Source: Acinetobacter variabilis (GTDB lineage: Bacteria; Pseudomonadota; Gammaproteobacteria; Pseudomonadales; Moraxellaceae). Taken from it: a DNA stretch of 64,000 nt. Below the pieces are notes generated by a model that was not told the DNA's origin, made no database searches, and saw only the letters and a list, made by a program, of their open reading frames with translations. This document shows, in pieces, positions 22,300 through 31,157 of this stretch. The DNA is taken from NCBI RefSeq assembly GCF_000369625.1, contig NZ_KB850113.1, positions 856,681 through 920,680 of the forward strand, read 5' to 3'. Every line of letters starts with the position of its first letter. The first letter of the stretch is position 1. Made by a program: the position numbers and the translations under genes.

Positions 22300-23637
22300 A
22301 TGCAACCTATTAATTATATGCTTGATGTGCAAAATCCTGTTCAAACTGCAGTAACCGGTCTTACTCAAGGCATGCAGATCGGCCAGTTTGTGCAAGCCAA
22401 AGAGCAAGCTGAACGTGAAGCCATTCAGAAGCAGCAGATGCAACAGGAGCTATCAGCCTTTGCGTCAAAACCGAATAAAACCCATGATGACTATGCAAGC
22501 ATCATGGCGAAGTACCCGGCTTTAGCAGAAGATTTCAAACGATCTTATGATGTTCTGGATTCAGGTAAACAACAAGCTACCTTTAAAACAGCGTCACGTA
22601 TTTATGCAGCGACAGCAAGTAAGCGCTTTGACTTGGCCAAATCAATTCTGGAAAATGAAGCGGTTGGTTATGAGAATTCTGGTGATAAAGAAACGGCTGG
22701 TTATTTGCGTCAGATGGCAACTATGGCTGAAACAGACCCTGAAGGGCTGCAAACATTAACCGGACTTACCCTTGCCTCAACCAATCCAAGCCAGTTTAAA
22801 GATGTATTGGGTGCATTAAATCAAAATGATTTAACGCCATTTGAGATCGAAAACAAACAAGCTCAGACTGGTAAAGCTAAAGCTGAAACCGAAAAAACCG
22901 AAACTGAAACGCTTTGGTACGGTGATAAAACTCAGGCTGAGATTGATAATATTGAGTCTCAAATTGAGGACCGTAAAACAGGTCGTGTTCTTGAACAGCA
23001 AAAAATGCAGTTAGATAACGATCAGTTTTATTCAAAGCTTGACCAGGATCAGCAGCAGTTCTATGAAAAATTGAATCAGGAAGAGCGAAAGATTGCCCAG
23101 ACTGTATTTAATGTGAAAGAAAAACCTGAGCAGCGCATGGAACGACTGGAAAAGGTTGAAGGCTTTGCGACAGCAGCCAGAAATGCATCCGAAGGTGCCA
23201 AATTGGCAGCTCAGCTTGCTAATGATGCGAAAGCCCTTAATGAGTCGACTGGTGGCTACTGGAACAGAGCAATGCGTAATGTTCCAGGTACTGCTGAATA
23301 CACCTTTGATCAGAAGCTAGAAACCATGAAGTCTAAAATCTTCCTGGCTCAAGTTGATCAGATGCGTGGCCTTGGTGCTTTAACAGAATCAGAAGGTGCT
23401 GCATTAAAAGCATCCATTGCATCCATTAACCCAAACCAAGACCCAAAAACAGTGCAGGAAAGTTTGACGGAAGTTGCTAAACAACTTTCAAAAGCTGCTC
23501 AGACTGCAAATAAGAAATCTCAGATCTATGCAACCAAAGGCAAAGGTTATTCTGCTGAAGTGGTGGCGGCTGCAAAAGCGCGTGGTGTATCTCCAGCAGA
23601 AATGCAACAGATTGCTAATCAGTTAGGGATTGATTAA
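22300..23637 (+). CDS. DNA ejection protein, P22 gp20-like
   Basis: The product is 445 aa. The start QPINYMLDVQNPVQTAVTGLTQGMQIGQ is typical of the gp20-like internal proteins. Most of the rest is charged coiled coil, with Gln/Glu/Lys-rich stretches at about 190-290 and helical repeats to the end. It lies between the gp7- and gp16-like genes. It would form part of the conduit through the periplasm. Confidence 0.8.
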   Translation: MQPINYMLDVQNPVQTAVTGLTQGMQIGQFVQAKEQAEREAIQKQQMQQELSAFASKPNKTHDDYASIMAKYPALAEDFKRSYDVLDSGKQQATFKTASRIYAATASKRFDLAKSILENEAVGYENSGDKETAGYLRQMATMAETDPEGLQTLTGLTLASTNPSQFKDVLGALNQNDLTPFEIENKQAQTGKAKAETEKTETETLWYGDKTQAEIDNIESQIEDRKTGRVLEQQKMQLDNDQFYSKLDQDQQQFYEKLNQEERKIAQTVFNVKEKPEQRMERLEKVEGFATAARNASEGAKLAAQLANDAKALNESTGGYWNRAMRNVPGTAEYTFDQKLETMKSKIFLAQVDQMRGLGALTESEGAALKASIASINPNQDPKTVQESLTEVAKQLSKAAQTANKKSQIYATKGKGYSAEVVAAAKARGVSPAEMQQIANQLGID

Positions 23638-23680
23638 ATATTTTGTGATAACCTTTATTTATAATAAGTAGGGGTGTCAC

Positions 23681-24013
23681 ATGAAAAATATTATTCTATC
23701 TGGGTTTGCTTTAACTCTTGTTGGTTGCATGAATATGCCAACTCAACCTTCACAAATAACTGGATCCTATACATCTGGATTGCGTTATGAGAATTTTAAT
23801 TGCTCACAATTAGCAAATGAAGTGAACTCATTAGCAAGAAGAGAAAACCAACTTGTAATAGCTCAAGAGCAAAGGATAAAGACCAGCACAATGCAAGCAA
23901 TGTGGTGGGGATATGGTCAAGGTGATGGCGTAGAAGCTTCAGAACTTGCCAATGTTAGAGGCGAAAAAGAAGCTGTTAGACATGCAATCGAGAGTAAAGG
24001 TTGTAGTATGTAA
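23681..24013 (+). CDS. Prophage-encoded small lipoprotein
   Basis: This 110-aa protein has a lipoprotein signal (KNIILSGFALTLVGC) and lipobox LVGC with Cys16. The mature part is soluble with two further Cys (residues about 41 and 108). It sits between ejection-protein genes, has its own upstream AT-rich gap with GGGG ribosome site, and is followed by a terminator. Those are marks of a moron gene. Superinfection exclusion or surface change in the lysogen is possible. It also resembles small lipoproteins of unknown role in Acinetobacter. Confidence 0.65.
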   Translation: MKNIILSGFALTLVGCMNMPTQPSQITGSYTSGLRYENFNCSQLANEVNSLARRENQLVIAQEQRIKTSTMQAMWWGYGQGDGVEASELANVRGEKEAVRHAIESKGCSM

Positions 24014-24031
24014 GATATGAATTAACAAACA

Positions 24032-24053
24032 AGCCGCCTTCGGGCGGTTTTTT
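24032..24053 (+). terminator. Terminator after the lipoprotein gene
   Basis: AGCCGCC-TTCG-GGCGGTT stem with UUCG loop and T-run, a textbook intrinsic terminator. Confidence 0.9.
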
Positions 24054-24072
24054 ATTACCCAAAGGAAAGTGT

Positions 24073-26667
24073 ATGGCTACACGTCAAGAACTTGAAAAAG
24101 CTCTGAGCAATCCGAATGTTCGAAAAATGCTGGATGTTATTGCGAATGCTGAAGGCGTAAAGCATGGGTATAACACCATATTTGGTAATGAGCGTTCTGA
24201 TGATTTAAAAGCCCATCCGAATGTCAAAAAAGAATTCACCCAGACTGATGGCAAAAAGAACTCAACCACAGCAGCTGGCCGCTACCAGTTTTTAAAGGGA
24301 ACATGGGACAAGGTTTCCAAAAAATACGGATTAACAGACTTCTCACCGAAAAACCAAGACTTGGCAGCAGTGGCTTTGATTTTAGGCCGTGGTGCTTTGG
24401 GTGATGTTATGAAAGGTGACTTCACTAAAGCTGTGGGTAAATTAGGCAATGAATGGGCGTCTTTGCCATCATCACCTTATGCACAACCAAAGAAGTCTTG
24501 GAGGGATATCCAGAATATGGTTGGTGAAGTAAAGGCACCGGATCGCAAACCAGCTCAAAACCGGATCAATCAGCTGGTTGCTGCTTATGACAAACAGGCC
24601 AAAGCCAGCACCACCAAAAAACAGATTGATCCTCAGAAAAAACAAGCTAATGTGAATCGATTGCTAGACGCTTTCGACAAACAGAATCCGCAAAAAGCAC
24701 AGCCTTCTGGCTTACCTGATTTTGATGAAAATGGCGTGATTCGAGAAGATCAGCCACCACAACCAAAACCACAAGAAAAGCCGCTCAGCACTATGGATAA
24801 AATCATTGGTGGCCTAGAAGCCGGTGCAACTCTGGCAACTGGTGCAATCGGTGGGGCGATTGGTCAGGCTGCTGGTGGTCTACATGGTATTGCTGAATCT
24901 GTCGTTGATGGCACGTTTGGTACTCAGCAAGGCGCACAGAATGCCGTAAATCGAGCTACACAGTTTTCTAATGCTCTAACCTATGAACCAAACACGGCAG
25001 GCGGTAGGCGTGCTGTAGGTGCAGTGGGTGAGTTTATTGAAGACAGTGGTCTTGATACCTTGCCGCCTGTCTTGGGGGGTGGTGTTGGTACTGCTACTGC
25101 AACCTTAGGACGTGCATCTGTTCCAGTGGCGACCACAGCAGCTAGGGAAGTGGCACAAGCTGCTAAACCTGTAATTGCTCAAGCTGTAGAGCAGGCTAAA
25201 CGACCTGTAACCGCAATTACAGAAGCGGCTAAGAGCACTGTTAATAAAGTTAGTGAGGCTGCCGGTCTTCGTACTGCCGATACCGGTGGTAGCATGGGTG
25301 CTGCAGCGGTGCCAATAGAAACCACTCGTCAGGCTCTGTTTGATGAATTCAATGTGCCTTCTACAACAGCCCAGGTATCACGCAACCCTACAGACTTGGC
25401 AGAAATGCACAATTTAGCGCGTAAAGGTGGTGAGGCTGGCCAGATCATTCAAGAGCACTTGAATACACAGCAGCAAGCTCTTGGAAGTGCTATTGATGAC
25501 ATGATTTATAGCAAAGGTGCAACAACAACCAATGCAGCCGAAGTTGGTGATCGTATAAATGATGTGCTTGGAACTCAGTTTAAAGTGGAGAGAGCTGCCG
25601 TAAATAAAAAATACCAGGCAGTTCGCGAGTCTGAAGGCGCACAAACAAAAGTTAATCTTGGTAATGGACCAAAGTGGGCAGAAGACGATATCAAGGCAGC
25701 TGATGAGCGTGGTATTCAACTAGATAGCCAGTCCGTACTGGATTTAATTAATGAAAATGTTGATCTTGAGACTACTGCAATCTATAGAGATGCAAAACGC
25801 GCAGCAGTGCGACTTGGCGTTGCTGATGAAGTAGATGGGAGATTAGTACCTAAACCTAAAGGACAAGAGCCAAACGTTAATCAGGTTGAAGAATGGCGCC
25901 AGCTTATCAATGAGTTGGGCAGCAACTCAGATGATGGTGATATTCGCATCAAAACACGACTTAAAAAACTGATAGATAACTCTCTAGATAACAGCGGCAG
26001 TAATGCTTTCCGTGCAGTTCGCAAAGAGTATTCTCAGTTTAAACAAAGCTGGGAGGGGCGAGCCGTTCTTTCTGATCTGGTTGCAATGAAGAAAGGTGTT
26101 AACAGTGGAGACCGGAAGATTATTGATGAAAATATTGTGAATCGAATCATCAAGCCAACCACCTCACAAAAAGACTTAGAATTTGTTAAGAAAAAGATTC
26201 TGCAGTCTGAAGGTGGTGAGCAGGCTTGGAATGATTTGCAAGCATCGATCATCGACAAGATCCGTAACGAAGCCTTCTCAGGTGCTCAAGACGCCCAGGG
26301 TAATAATGCTTTACTTGCATCAAAAATGGAAAAGGTGGTTAAGACTCTTGATGGCACTACACAGCGACTCGATACGCTCCTTGGAAAACAGGAAGCTGAA
26401 AAGATTCGCAATGCTGTAGAACTTGCCAAGATCATCAAAACCGTTCCTGAAGGCACTGGTGTCAACTGGTCAAACACGGGGACACTGATAGCAACGATGA
26501 TGGATGCCACTATTGGAACGGTTTTCACCGGAATGCCTGTGCCTGTACCTGTAACGCTTGCATTGCGAGAGGCGGTGAAGCATATGAAAGGTAAAAAAGA
26601 GGTAGCAAGGGCACATGCCATCATAAAGCAATTTGAAAAGCCAGCCGGAGGCTCAGGCAAGTTCTAG
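24073..26667 (+). CDS. Large ejection protein, gp16 position, with lambda-R-type lysozyme domain
   Basis: The product is 864 aa. Residues about 10-150 match the lambda R (GH104 transglycosylase) pattern. These include NAEGVKHGY with probable catalytic Glu27, TAAGRYQFLKGTWD, and NEWASLPSSPYAQ near 135-147. A Pro/Lys linker, an Ala/Gly-rich membrane-active region (about 250-420) and a long helical C-terminal part follow. This is the position of P22 gp16, the largest ejection protein. The lytic domain would open peptidoglycan during genome delivery. A separate endolysin exists downstream. Confidence 0.85.
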   Translation: MATRQELEKALSNPNVRKMLDVIANAEGVKHGYNTIFGNERSDDLKAHPNVKKEFTQTDGKKNSTTAAGRYQFLKGTWDKVSKKYGLTDFSPKNQDLAAVALILGRGALGDVMKGDFTKAVGKLGNEWASLPSSPYAQPKKSWRDIQNMVGEVKAPDRKPAQNRINQLVAAYDKQAKASTTKKQIDPQKKQANVNRLLDAFDKQNPQKAQPSGLPDFDENGVIREDQPPQPKPQEKPLSTMDKIIGGLEAGATLATGAIGGAIGQAAGGLHGIAESVVDGTFGTQQGAQNAVNRATQFSNALTYEPNTAGGRRAVGAVGEFIEDSGLDTLPPVLGGGVGTATATLGRASVPVATTAAREVAQAAKPVIAQAVEQAKRPVTAITEAAKSTVNKVSEAAGLRTADTGGSMGAAAVPIETTRQALFDEFNVPSTTAQVSRNPTDLAEMHNLARKGGEAGQIIQEHLNTQQQALGSAIDDMIYSKGATTTNAAEVGDRINDVLGTQFKVERAAVNKKYQAVRESEGAQTKVNLGNGPKWAEDDIKAADERGIQLDSQSVLDLINENVDLETTAIYRDAKRAAVRLGVADEVDGRLVPKPKGQEPNVNQVEEWRQLINELGSNSDDGDIRIKTRLKKLIDNSLDNSGSNAFRAVRKEYSQFKQSWEGRAVLSDLVAMKKGVNSGDRKIIDENIVNRIIKPTTSQKDLEFVKKKILQSEGGEQAWNDLQASIIDKIRNEAFSGAQDAQGNNALLASKMEKVVKTLDGTTQRLDTLLGKQEAEKIRNAVELAKIIKTVPEGTGVNWSNTGTLIATMMDATIGTVFTGMPVPVPVTLALREAVKHMKGKKEVARAHAIIKQFEKPAGGSGKF

Positions 26668-26686
26668 CCACTCAACAAATCAATCA

Positions 26687-26714
26687 AACCCGATCCATTA
26701 AGGTCGGGTTTTTT
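26687..26714 (+). terminator. Terminator before the tailspike gene
   Basis: AACCCGA/TCGGGTT stem with T-run between the gp16-position gene and the tailspike. Confidence 0.8.
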
Positions 26715-26746
26715 ATTGCCAAAATTTTAATAATGGAATTTACGCT

Positions 26747-28483
26747 ATGACCATGTTTTTAGCACCATACACAGCCATTGCTGATATTGATGGAAGCCCG
26801 CTTGATGCGGGTTTTTTGTTTTTTGGGGAGTACGGAAAAGACCCAGAACTTTTTCCAGTGGAGGTGTTTTGGGATGCTGACTTTACTGTGCCTGCCACAC
26901 ACCCAATCCGCACGCGCAATGGCTACCCAGTGCGCAACGGAAGCCCAACTAAGGTCTACTTAAAGACAGCACAACACTCCATTGCGATTAAAAATAGAAA
27001 TGGCGCTTTTATTCTCGTGGATTTCTTTAATAAGGGATGGGACGCCTCTTTTGTTGTGTACAAAGATAAAAACCTTCAGGGAGTTCTTGAGCACCAAGAA
27101 AACCTAAACGCAGCTCAAGCTGAACGAAACAAGGATCAGATTAACGCACGGGATTGGGGTATTCTTCCAACAAACTCACCAGAGTTAAATTCATCAAACT
27201 GGTTCAAATTAAATAATGCCTTTCCTGAGCGTGGGGCTTTGGATATATTTGTACCTGCTGGGGAATATAATTTCTCAGAAGGGTTTTATATAACACGACC
27301 ACACCAAATTCGAGGTATTGGCCAAGGTGAGCAATGTAAAACGATCTTTAATTTTGCTGGTGCAACCCCTGTTGGTACAGCTACATATAAGGCAGCTATT
27401 TTTGTTGTACATGCTTTTACATGGAGTGATACACAATACGGAATTATTAATAAGCCGACTGGTCAAGTTGTTGTCTCAGGTACAGGTGCGGTTTTAGAAA
27501 ATATTGCAGTCATTAACTCAAGTGAACACGGTATTATCAAAAATGCCCCATGTAACTTCTTTGGTGTTGCAGCAATGCACAATGCAAAACATGGTATTTT
27601 AACTGCCGCCAATGTTAATGCTGCTGCAACAGTGTACGGTGGTCGTATAGACGGTATTGCAAATCAAGGTGCAAACGTACAATGTGTGGCAGGGTGGAAT
27701 GGTAAAAGCGGATTTGCCGAATACGGTGACGACTCGAATGTGATTAATTATGACACTTGTGGCGCAGCTTATAATGGTGAATTTGGTTTTTATGGTGGTA
27801 ATTTGCTCGGTAGTGTTTATACAGCCTGCCAAGCCCATGTTAATACGTTGGGTGATTATGTAATGCAAGGTGGGTTGCATGATAATAGCGGACTACCACA
27901 GACACCCGCAAATAATTTATACAACGGATGCTATGCGGAGGGTCAACGCGACTCAACATATAGTGTTAATGCTCGTTCGCTAGTTATCAACGCACTAGGT
28001 GGTAAACCGTTATCCGATACAGAAAGCCATTTATTACCAACAATCGTTGGATTAGTGACAAAACAAATTTCAGCAGCAACATCCGCACAGCATATCTATG
28101 ATGGCAAAGGTGGAGCGTTCACGAAAGTTGGCTTAAACGGAATTAAAATCGGTAGCGATATAGTCAAGACAGCCTCATTTGGTATTTTATCAAATGTAAG
28201 TGGCCGTATTGTAATGGGCGTCAATGATGGGGGTGGTATTGTATTCTTCCTAGAGGATTTTAACACCACGCTCAAGGTTAGCCGTCCATGGTTTAATAAT
28301 GGTTTAACAATGGGTAATACACACTATCAAACTGTAGGTGCTGCTGCACCAACTACAGGCACATGGGATAAAGGAAATATTGTTTGGAATGAATCTCCGT
28401 CCAATGGCGGGAAAATTGGTTGGGTTTGCACAACAGGCGGCAGTCCAGGAGTGTGGAAAGCATTCGGAGCTATTGATGCCTAA
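26747..28483 (+). CDS. Tailspike with P22-type head-binding domain
   Basis: The product is 578 aa. Residues about 1-115 (LAPYTAIADIDGSPLDAGFLFFG, HPIRTRNGYPVRNGSP, KVYLKTAQHSIAI, NKGWDASFVVYKD) are the P22 gp9 head-binding fold. An INARDWGILP segment leads into a right-handed beta-helix of pectate-lyase type (about 135-440) and a beta-rich C-terminal domain. Spikes of this sort bind and often degrade capsule or O-antigen, so this gene probably sets host range. Catalytic residues cannot be picked by eye. Confidence 0.9.
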   Translation: MTMFLAPYTAIADIDGSPLDAGFLFFGEYGKDPELFPVEVFWDADFTVPATHPIRTRNGYPVRNGSPTKVYLKTAQHSIAIKNRNGAFILVDFFNKGWDASFVVYKDKNLQGVLEHQENLNAAQAERNKDQINARDWGILPTNSPELNSSNWFKLNNAFPERGALDIFVPAGEYNFSEGFYITRPHQIRGIGQGEQCKTIFNFAGATPVGTATYKAAIFVVHAFTWSDTQYGIINKPTGQVVVSGTGAVLENIAVINSSEHGIIKNAPCNFFGVAAMHNAKHGILTAANVNAAATVYGGRIDGIANQGANVQCVAGWNGKSGFAEYGDDSNVINYDTCGAAYNGEFGFYGGNLLGSVYTACQAHVNTLGDYVMQGGLHDNSGLPQTPANNLYNGCYAEGQRDSTYSVNARSLVINALGGKPLSDTESHLLPTIVGLVTKQISAATSAQHIYDGKGGAFTKVGLNGIKIGSDIVKTASFGILSNVSGRIVMGVNDGGGIVFFLEDFNTTLKVSRPWFNNGLTMGNTHYQTVGAAAPTTGTWDKGNIVWNESPSNGGKIGWVCTTGGSPGVWKAFGAIDA

Positions 28484-28522
28484 TAAATAAATATAGTGTT
28501 TTCCACACAACAAATCACTATC

Positions 28523-28554
28523 AACCCTGATCTTTAATTAGATCAGGGTTTTTT
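28523..28554 (+). terminator. Terminator after the tailspike gene
   Basis: A 10-bp stem AACCCTGATC/GATCAGGGTT followed by TTTTTT, just before the lysis cassette. Confidence 0.9.
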
Positions 28555-28576
28555 AATGTCAAAAATTGGGGGCGGC

Positions 28577-28825
28577 ATGTCCGATCAGAAATCAGCAGTA
28601 ATGGAGATGGCAGCAACCGTTTCCTCCGCTGCTTCAAAAACAACATATGCAGGGGCCGCTTCTGGTTTCGTGGCATACCTTGCATCAATCGACGTCCTGG
28701 CATGGCTGGGTATCGCTATTGCATTGGGTGGCTTTGCTGTGAACTGGTATTACAAGCGACTGGAGAATAAACGTGCTGATGAAATTCACCAGCTCCGGAT
28801 CAAGCAGTGGAGAGAGGAAGCATAA
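28577..28825 (+). CDS. Holin
   Basis: This 82-aa protein has two hydrophobic segments (about 22-40 and 46-64) and a charged C-terminal tail (KRLENKRADEIHQLRIKQWREEA). It is a class II-like holin that makes the inner-membrane lesion triggering lysis. ATG 28577 follows a G-rich site; a start at 28556 also exists. The stop overlaps the endolysin start (TAATG). Confidence 0.85.
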   Translation: MSDQKSAVMEMAATVSSAASKTTYAGAASGFVAYLASIDVLAWLGIAIALGGFAVNWYYKRLENKRADEIHQLRIKQWREEA

Positions 28826-29367
28826 TGTCAAATAAAACTAAATATTACGTGATTGGTTCTTCTCTGGTGCTTGCTGCCGGGATGTGGATCACTGGTCCAA
28901 GTGATGAACAGGTGCAAGCCACAGCAATAAAAGAAGGCTATACACCTAAGCCAGTGATTCCTGTTAAGGGTGATGTGCCGACCATTGGCCACGGCACCAC
29001 GGTTTATCCAAATGGTGTGCGCGTCAAAATGACAGATCCAGCAATTGACCGCAAACAGGCGTTTGAATATCTCAAGTTGCATATGGATAAAGATGCGCAA
29101 CGCTTCAACAAAACCGTCTTAAATATTCCAATTTCACAGCCTGAATATGATCTGTATCTAGATTTCACATATCAATACGGCACAAGTGCCTGGTCTGGAT
29201 CGTCAATGCTTCGTCATTTGAAAGCGCGTGAATATATCCAGGCGTGTAAATCACTTTTGAAATGGAAGTATGTGGCCAAGCGCGACTGCAGTATTCGTTC
29301 TAACAATTGCTATGGCGTGTGGACCCGACAAGTTGAGCGTTACAACAAGTGCATGGGGGTGAACTGA
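28825..29367 (+). CDS. Endolysin, GH24-type with N-terminal SAR-like segment
   Basis: The product is 180 aa. Residues 7-24 (YYVIGSSLVLAAGMWITG) form a weakly hydrophobic Gly/Ala/Ser-rich segment as in signal-anchor-release endolysins. The catalytic region follows: Glu37 in IKEGYT and TIGHGTT at 53-59. The C-terminal half contains LYLDFTYQYG and GVWTRQVER. It hydrolyses peptidoglycan glycan strands after release from the membrane. The holin upstream and spanins downstream complete the cassette. Confidence 0.88.
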   Translation: MSNKTKYYVIGSSLVLAAGMWITGPSDEQVQATAIKEGYTPKPVIPVKGDVPTIGHGTTVYPNGVRVKMTDPAIDRKQAFEYLKLHMDKDAQRFNKTVLNIPISQPEYDLYLDFTYQYGTSAWSGSSMLRHLKAREYIQACKSLLKWKYVAKRDCSIRSNNCYGVWTRQVERYNKCMGVN

Positions 29368-29753
29368 TGTCAGCCTTTATCGCCAAGTTTTATGAACTAA
29401 TTATTTATTTTCTTTTAGCAATGCTGATTGGGTTTGGTTTATGGGGTGGCTGGCAGAAGTACAAACGCACCCAGGCAGAATACAAGGTACTGAATGCAGA
29501 AATTATCTGTCAGGACAAGATCGATAAAAAACTGAAGCCATACCTTGATGCTGAAAAACAGGGGCAGAAAAATGCAAACGAGGCAGCAAAGAATTATGAA
29601 CAACAAAAAGAAGTTGAGCGATCCAAATCAGAAACCATTACACGTGAAGTGCAAACGGTCATTGAGCGTCCTGTTTATATCAATACTTGTTTCGATGATG
29701 ACGGGGTGCATTTGGTCAACGCAGCTGGTGATTCCGGAAAATCTGAAAACTGA
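29367..29753 (+). CDS. Inner-membrane spanin, Rz-like
   Basis: This 128-aa protein has one N-terminal transmembrane helix (about 9-28) followed by a long periplasmic coiled coil (30-105). The ending RPVYINTCFDDDGVHLVNAAG is typical of Rz proteins. It couples with the overlapping outer-membrane lipoprotein to fuse the envelope layers in the last step of lysis. ATG overlaps the endolysin stop. Confidence 0.85.
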   Translation: MSAFIAKFYELIIYFLLAMLIGFGLWGGWQKYKRTQAEYKVLNAEIICQDKIDKKLKPYLDAEKQGQKNANEAAKNYEQQKEVERSKSETITREVQTVIERPVYINTCFDDDGVHLVNAAGDSGKSEN

Positions 29754-29892
29754 ATGCCCTGATCTGCTGGAACTTAAATCTGGCCAAGCAAAAGAAATCA
29801 TCCGGGTAATGATTGATGACCGGCGAAAATATGTAGATTGCAAAAACAGACATAAAGCGATTGTATCAATTGTAGAAAAGTCCTCTCGGTGA
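29596..29892 (+). CDS. Outer-membrane spanin lipoprotein, Rz1-like, overlapping Rz
   Basis: Encoded in another frame over the 3' half of Rz and extending 139 nt beyond it. It has a basic n-region (KCKRS), hydrophobic core and lipobox MMTGC, with the lipidated Cys encoded at 29707-29709. The mature part is 61 aa with two further Cys. The start is uncertain: ATG 29596 gives 98 aa, ATG 29572 is longer with a GGGG site, and GTG 29644 would give a compact signal peptide. Partnership with Rz completes a two-component spanin. Confidence 0.8.
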   Translation: MNNKKKLSDPNQKPLHVKCKRSLSVLFISILVSMMTGCIWSTQLVIPENLKTECPDLLELKSGQAKEIIRVMIDDRRKYVDCKNRHKAIVSIVEKSSR

Positions 29893-29901
29893 GGACTTTT
29901 C
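29875..29901 (+). terminator. Terminator at the end of the lysis cassette
   Basis: An 11-bp stem GAAAAGTCCTC/GAGGACTTTTC overlaps the spanin stop codon. Confidence 0.8.
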
Positions 29902-29904
29902 AAT

Positions 29905-30122
29905 TAGTGGACAGATTAAGGATACATTAATTATTCACAAGACCAACAATTACGGTTTATCCACTCTGTAATATGAATTATACTTATTGAGCAGATTAGC
30001 CGGCTCAGAAGAAATTTTGAGTCGGTTTTTTATGTTTTAGAGTCTGTGGATAAGTCATTGTAAACACCAAATTTGCACCAAACAATTATAAGTAATTGAT
30101 TTGTATATGGAGTTGATAAACA
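29905..30122. other. Likely right prophage boundary, attachment core not identified
   Basis: A gap of about 220 nt separates the last lysis gene from a chromosomal gene, so attR should lie here. It holds a terminator (CCGGCTCA/TGAGTCGG with T-run, about 29998-30031). It also holds a short ACCAAATTTGCACCAAA stretch near 30066-30082 with a repeated ACCAAA. The left end is outside the window, so the core repeat cannot be matched. Confidence 0.45.
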
Positions 30123-31133
30123 ATGATTTTAGTGACGGGTGGTTTAGGCTTTTTAGGCTCACATATTGCTTTAAGTCTGATGGCACAAGGACTAGAGGTC
30201 ATTGTGGTCGATAATCTGGCCAATGCCAGTCTCCAGACCTTAGAACGCCTTGAATTTATTTCTGGCCGCTATGTGCCTTTTGTCAAAATTGATATCCGTA
30301 ACACTCCAGCACTAAATAAAGTTTTTGAACAGAATTCGGTACAGGCTGTCATTCATACTGCAAGCTTTAAATCATTAGAAGAATCAGTTTTAAAACCACT
30401 TGAATACTATAATGATAATGTCAGCTGTATCATGAGCCTGATGCGTGCCATGCAGCGTACCGGAGTGCGCAATCTGGTACATTTATCTTCATTGGCTGTA
30501 TATGGCCATTCCGGAACAGATTTAAAAGAAGATCAGGCTTTCAATTACACTTATCCAAACCCTTATATTAAATCACAGCAGATGGTGGAAGAAATCATCC
30601 GGGATACTGCCAAGACAGATAATGAATGGCGTATTGCGATGTTACGTCTTTCCAATGTCGCGGGTGCTTTTGAAAATGGCATTTTAGGTGAATGGGTGCC
30701 ACCTTTACCAAAGAATATTGTGCCTCTGGCCATGCAGGTGGGTGCGAAGCAGCGTGAATATCTGGAATTGCGCCGTCAGGCCAAGACCGAAGACTATACG
30801 GTAGAACGCAGCTTTTTGCATGTGATGGATGTCTGTGATGCGGTATTCAAATCACTACATTGGCTTTCTCAACAGCAACAATGGACTTGCGAAGCCTTTA
30901 ATATTGCTGGAGAGCTGATCTCAATGCAGACTTTGCTGGATCAGGTTACAGAAGTCACCCAATCTGCTGTTCCTACAGTAGATGCTTTGCCATATCCACA
31001 TGCCGAAATGGATCAACTGGGTGCTAATACGGATAAAGCCCAACAGTTGTTACATTGGCAGCCACGCTATACCTTAAGGAAAATGTTAGAGGATGAATGG
31101 TTGTTCTATCAGAATGCGTTAAGAGGGCAGTGA
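30123..31133 (+). CDS. GalE-like SDR epimerase/dehydratase with altered YxxxK
   Basis: This 336-aa NAD-binding Rossmann protein has N-terminal VTGGLGFLGSH (GxxGxxG). Further GalE landmarks are DNLANAS, HTASFKSLEESV, LSSLAVYG and FLHVMDVCDAV. E. coli GalE has YGKSK as its catalytic YxxxK. Here the aligned sequence is YIKSQ, so the fifth-position Lys is Gln. The substrate is therefore unknown, and the enzyme may be altered or inactive. It stands alone between the prophage and fumC. Confidence 0.8.
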   Translation: MILVTGGLGFLGSHIALSLMAQGLEVIVVDNLANASLQTLERLEFISGRYVPFVKIDIRNTPALNKVFEQNSVQAVIHTASFKSLEESVLKPLEYYNDNVSCIMSLMRAMQRTGVRNLVHLSSLAVYGHSGTDLKEDQAFNYTYPNPYIKSQQMVEEIIRDTAKTDNEWRIAMLRLSNVAGAFENGILGEWVPPLPKNIVPLAMQVGAKQREYLELRRQAKTEDYTVERSFLHVMDVCDAVFKSLHWLSQQQQWTCEAFNIAGELISMQTLLDQVTEVTQSAVPTVDALPYPHAEMDQLGANTDKAQQLLHWQPRYTLRKMLEDEWLFYQNALRGQ

Positions 31134-31157
31134 TTTAAAATCCTATAAGCTAATTAT

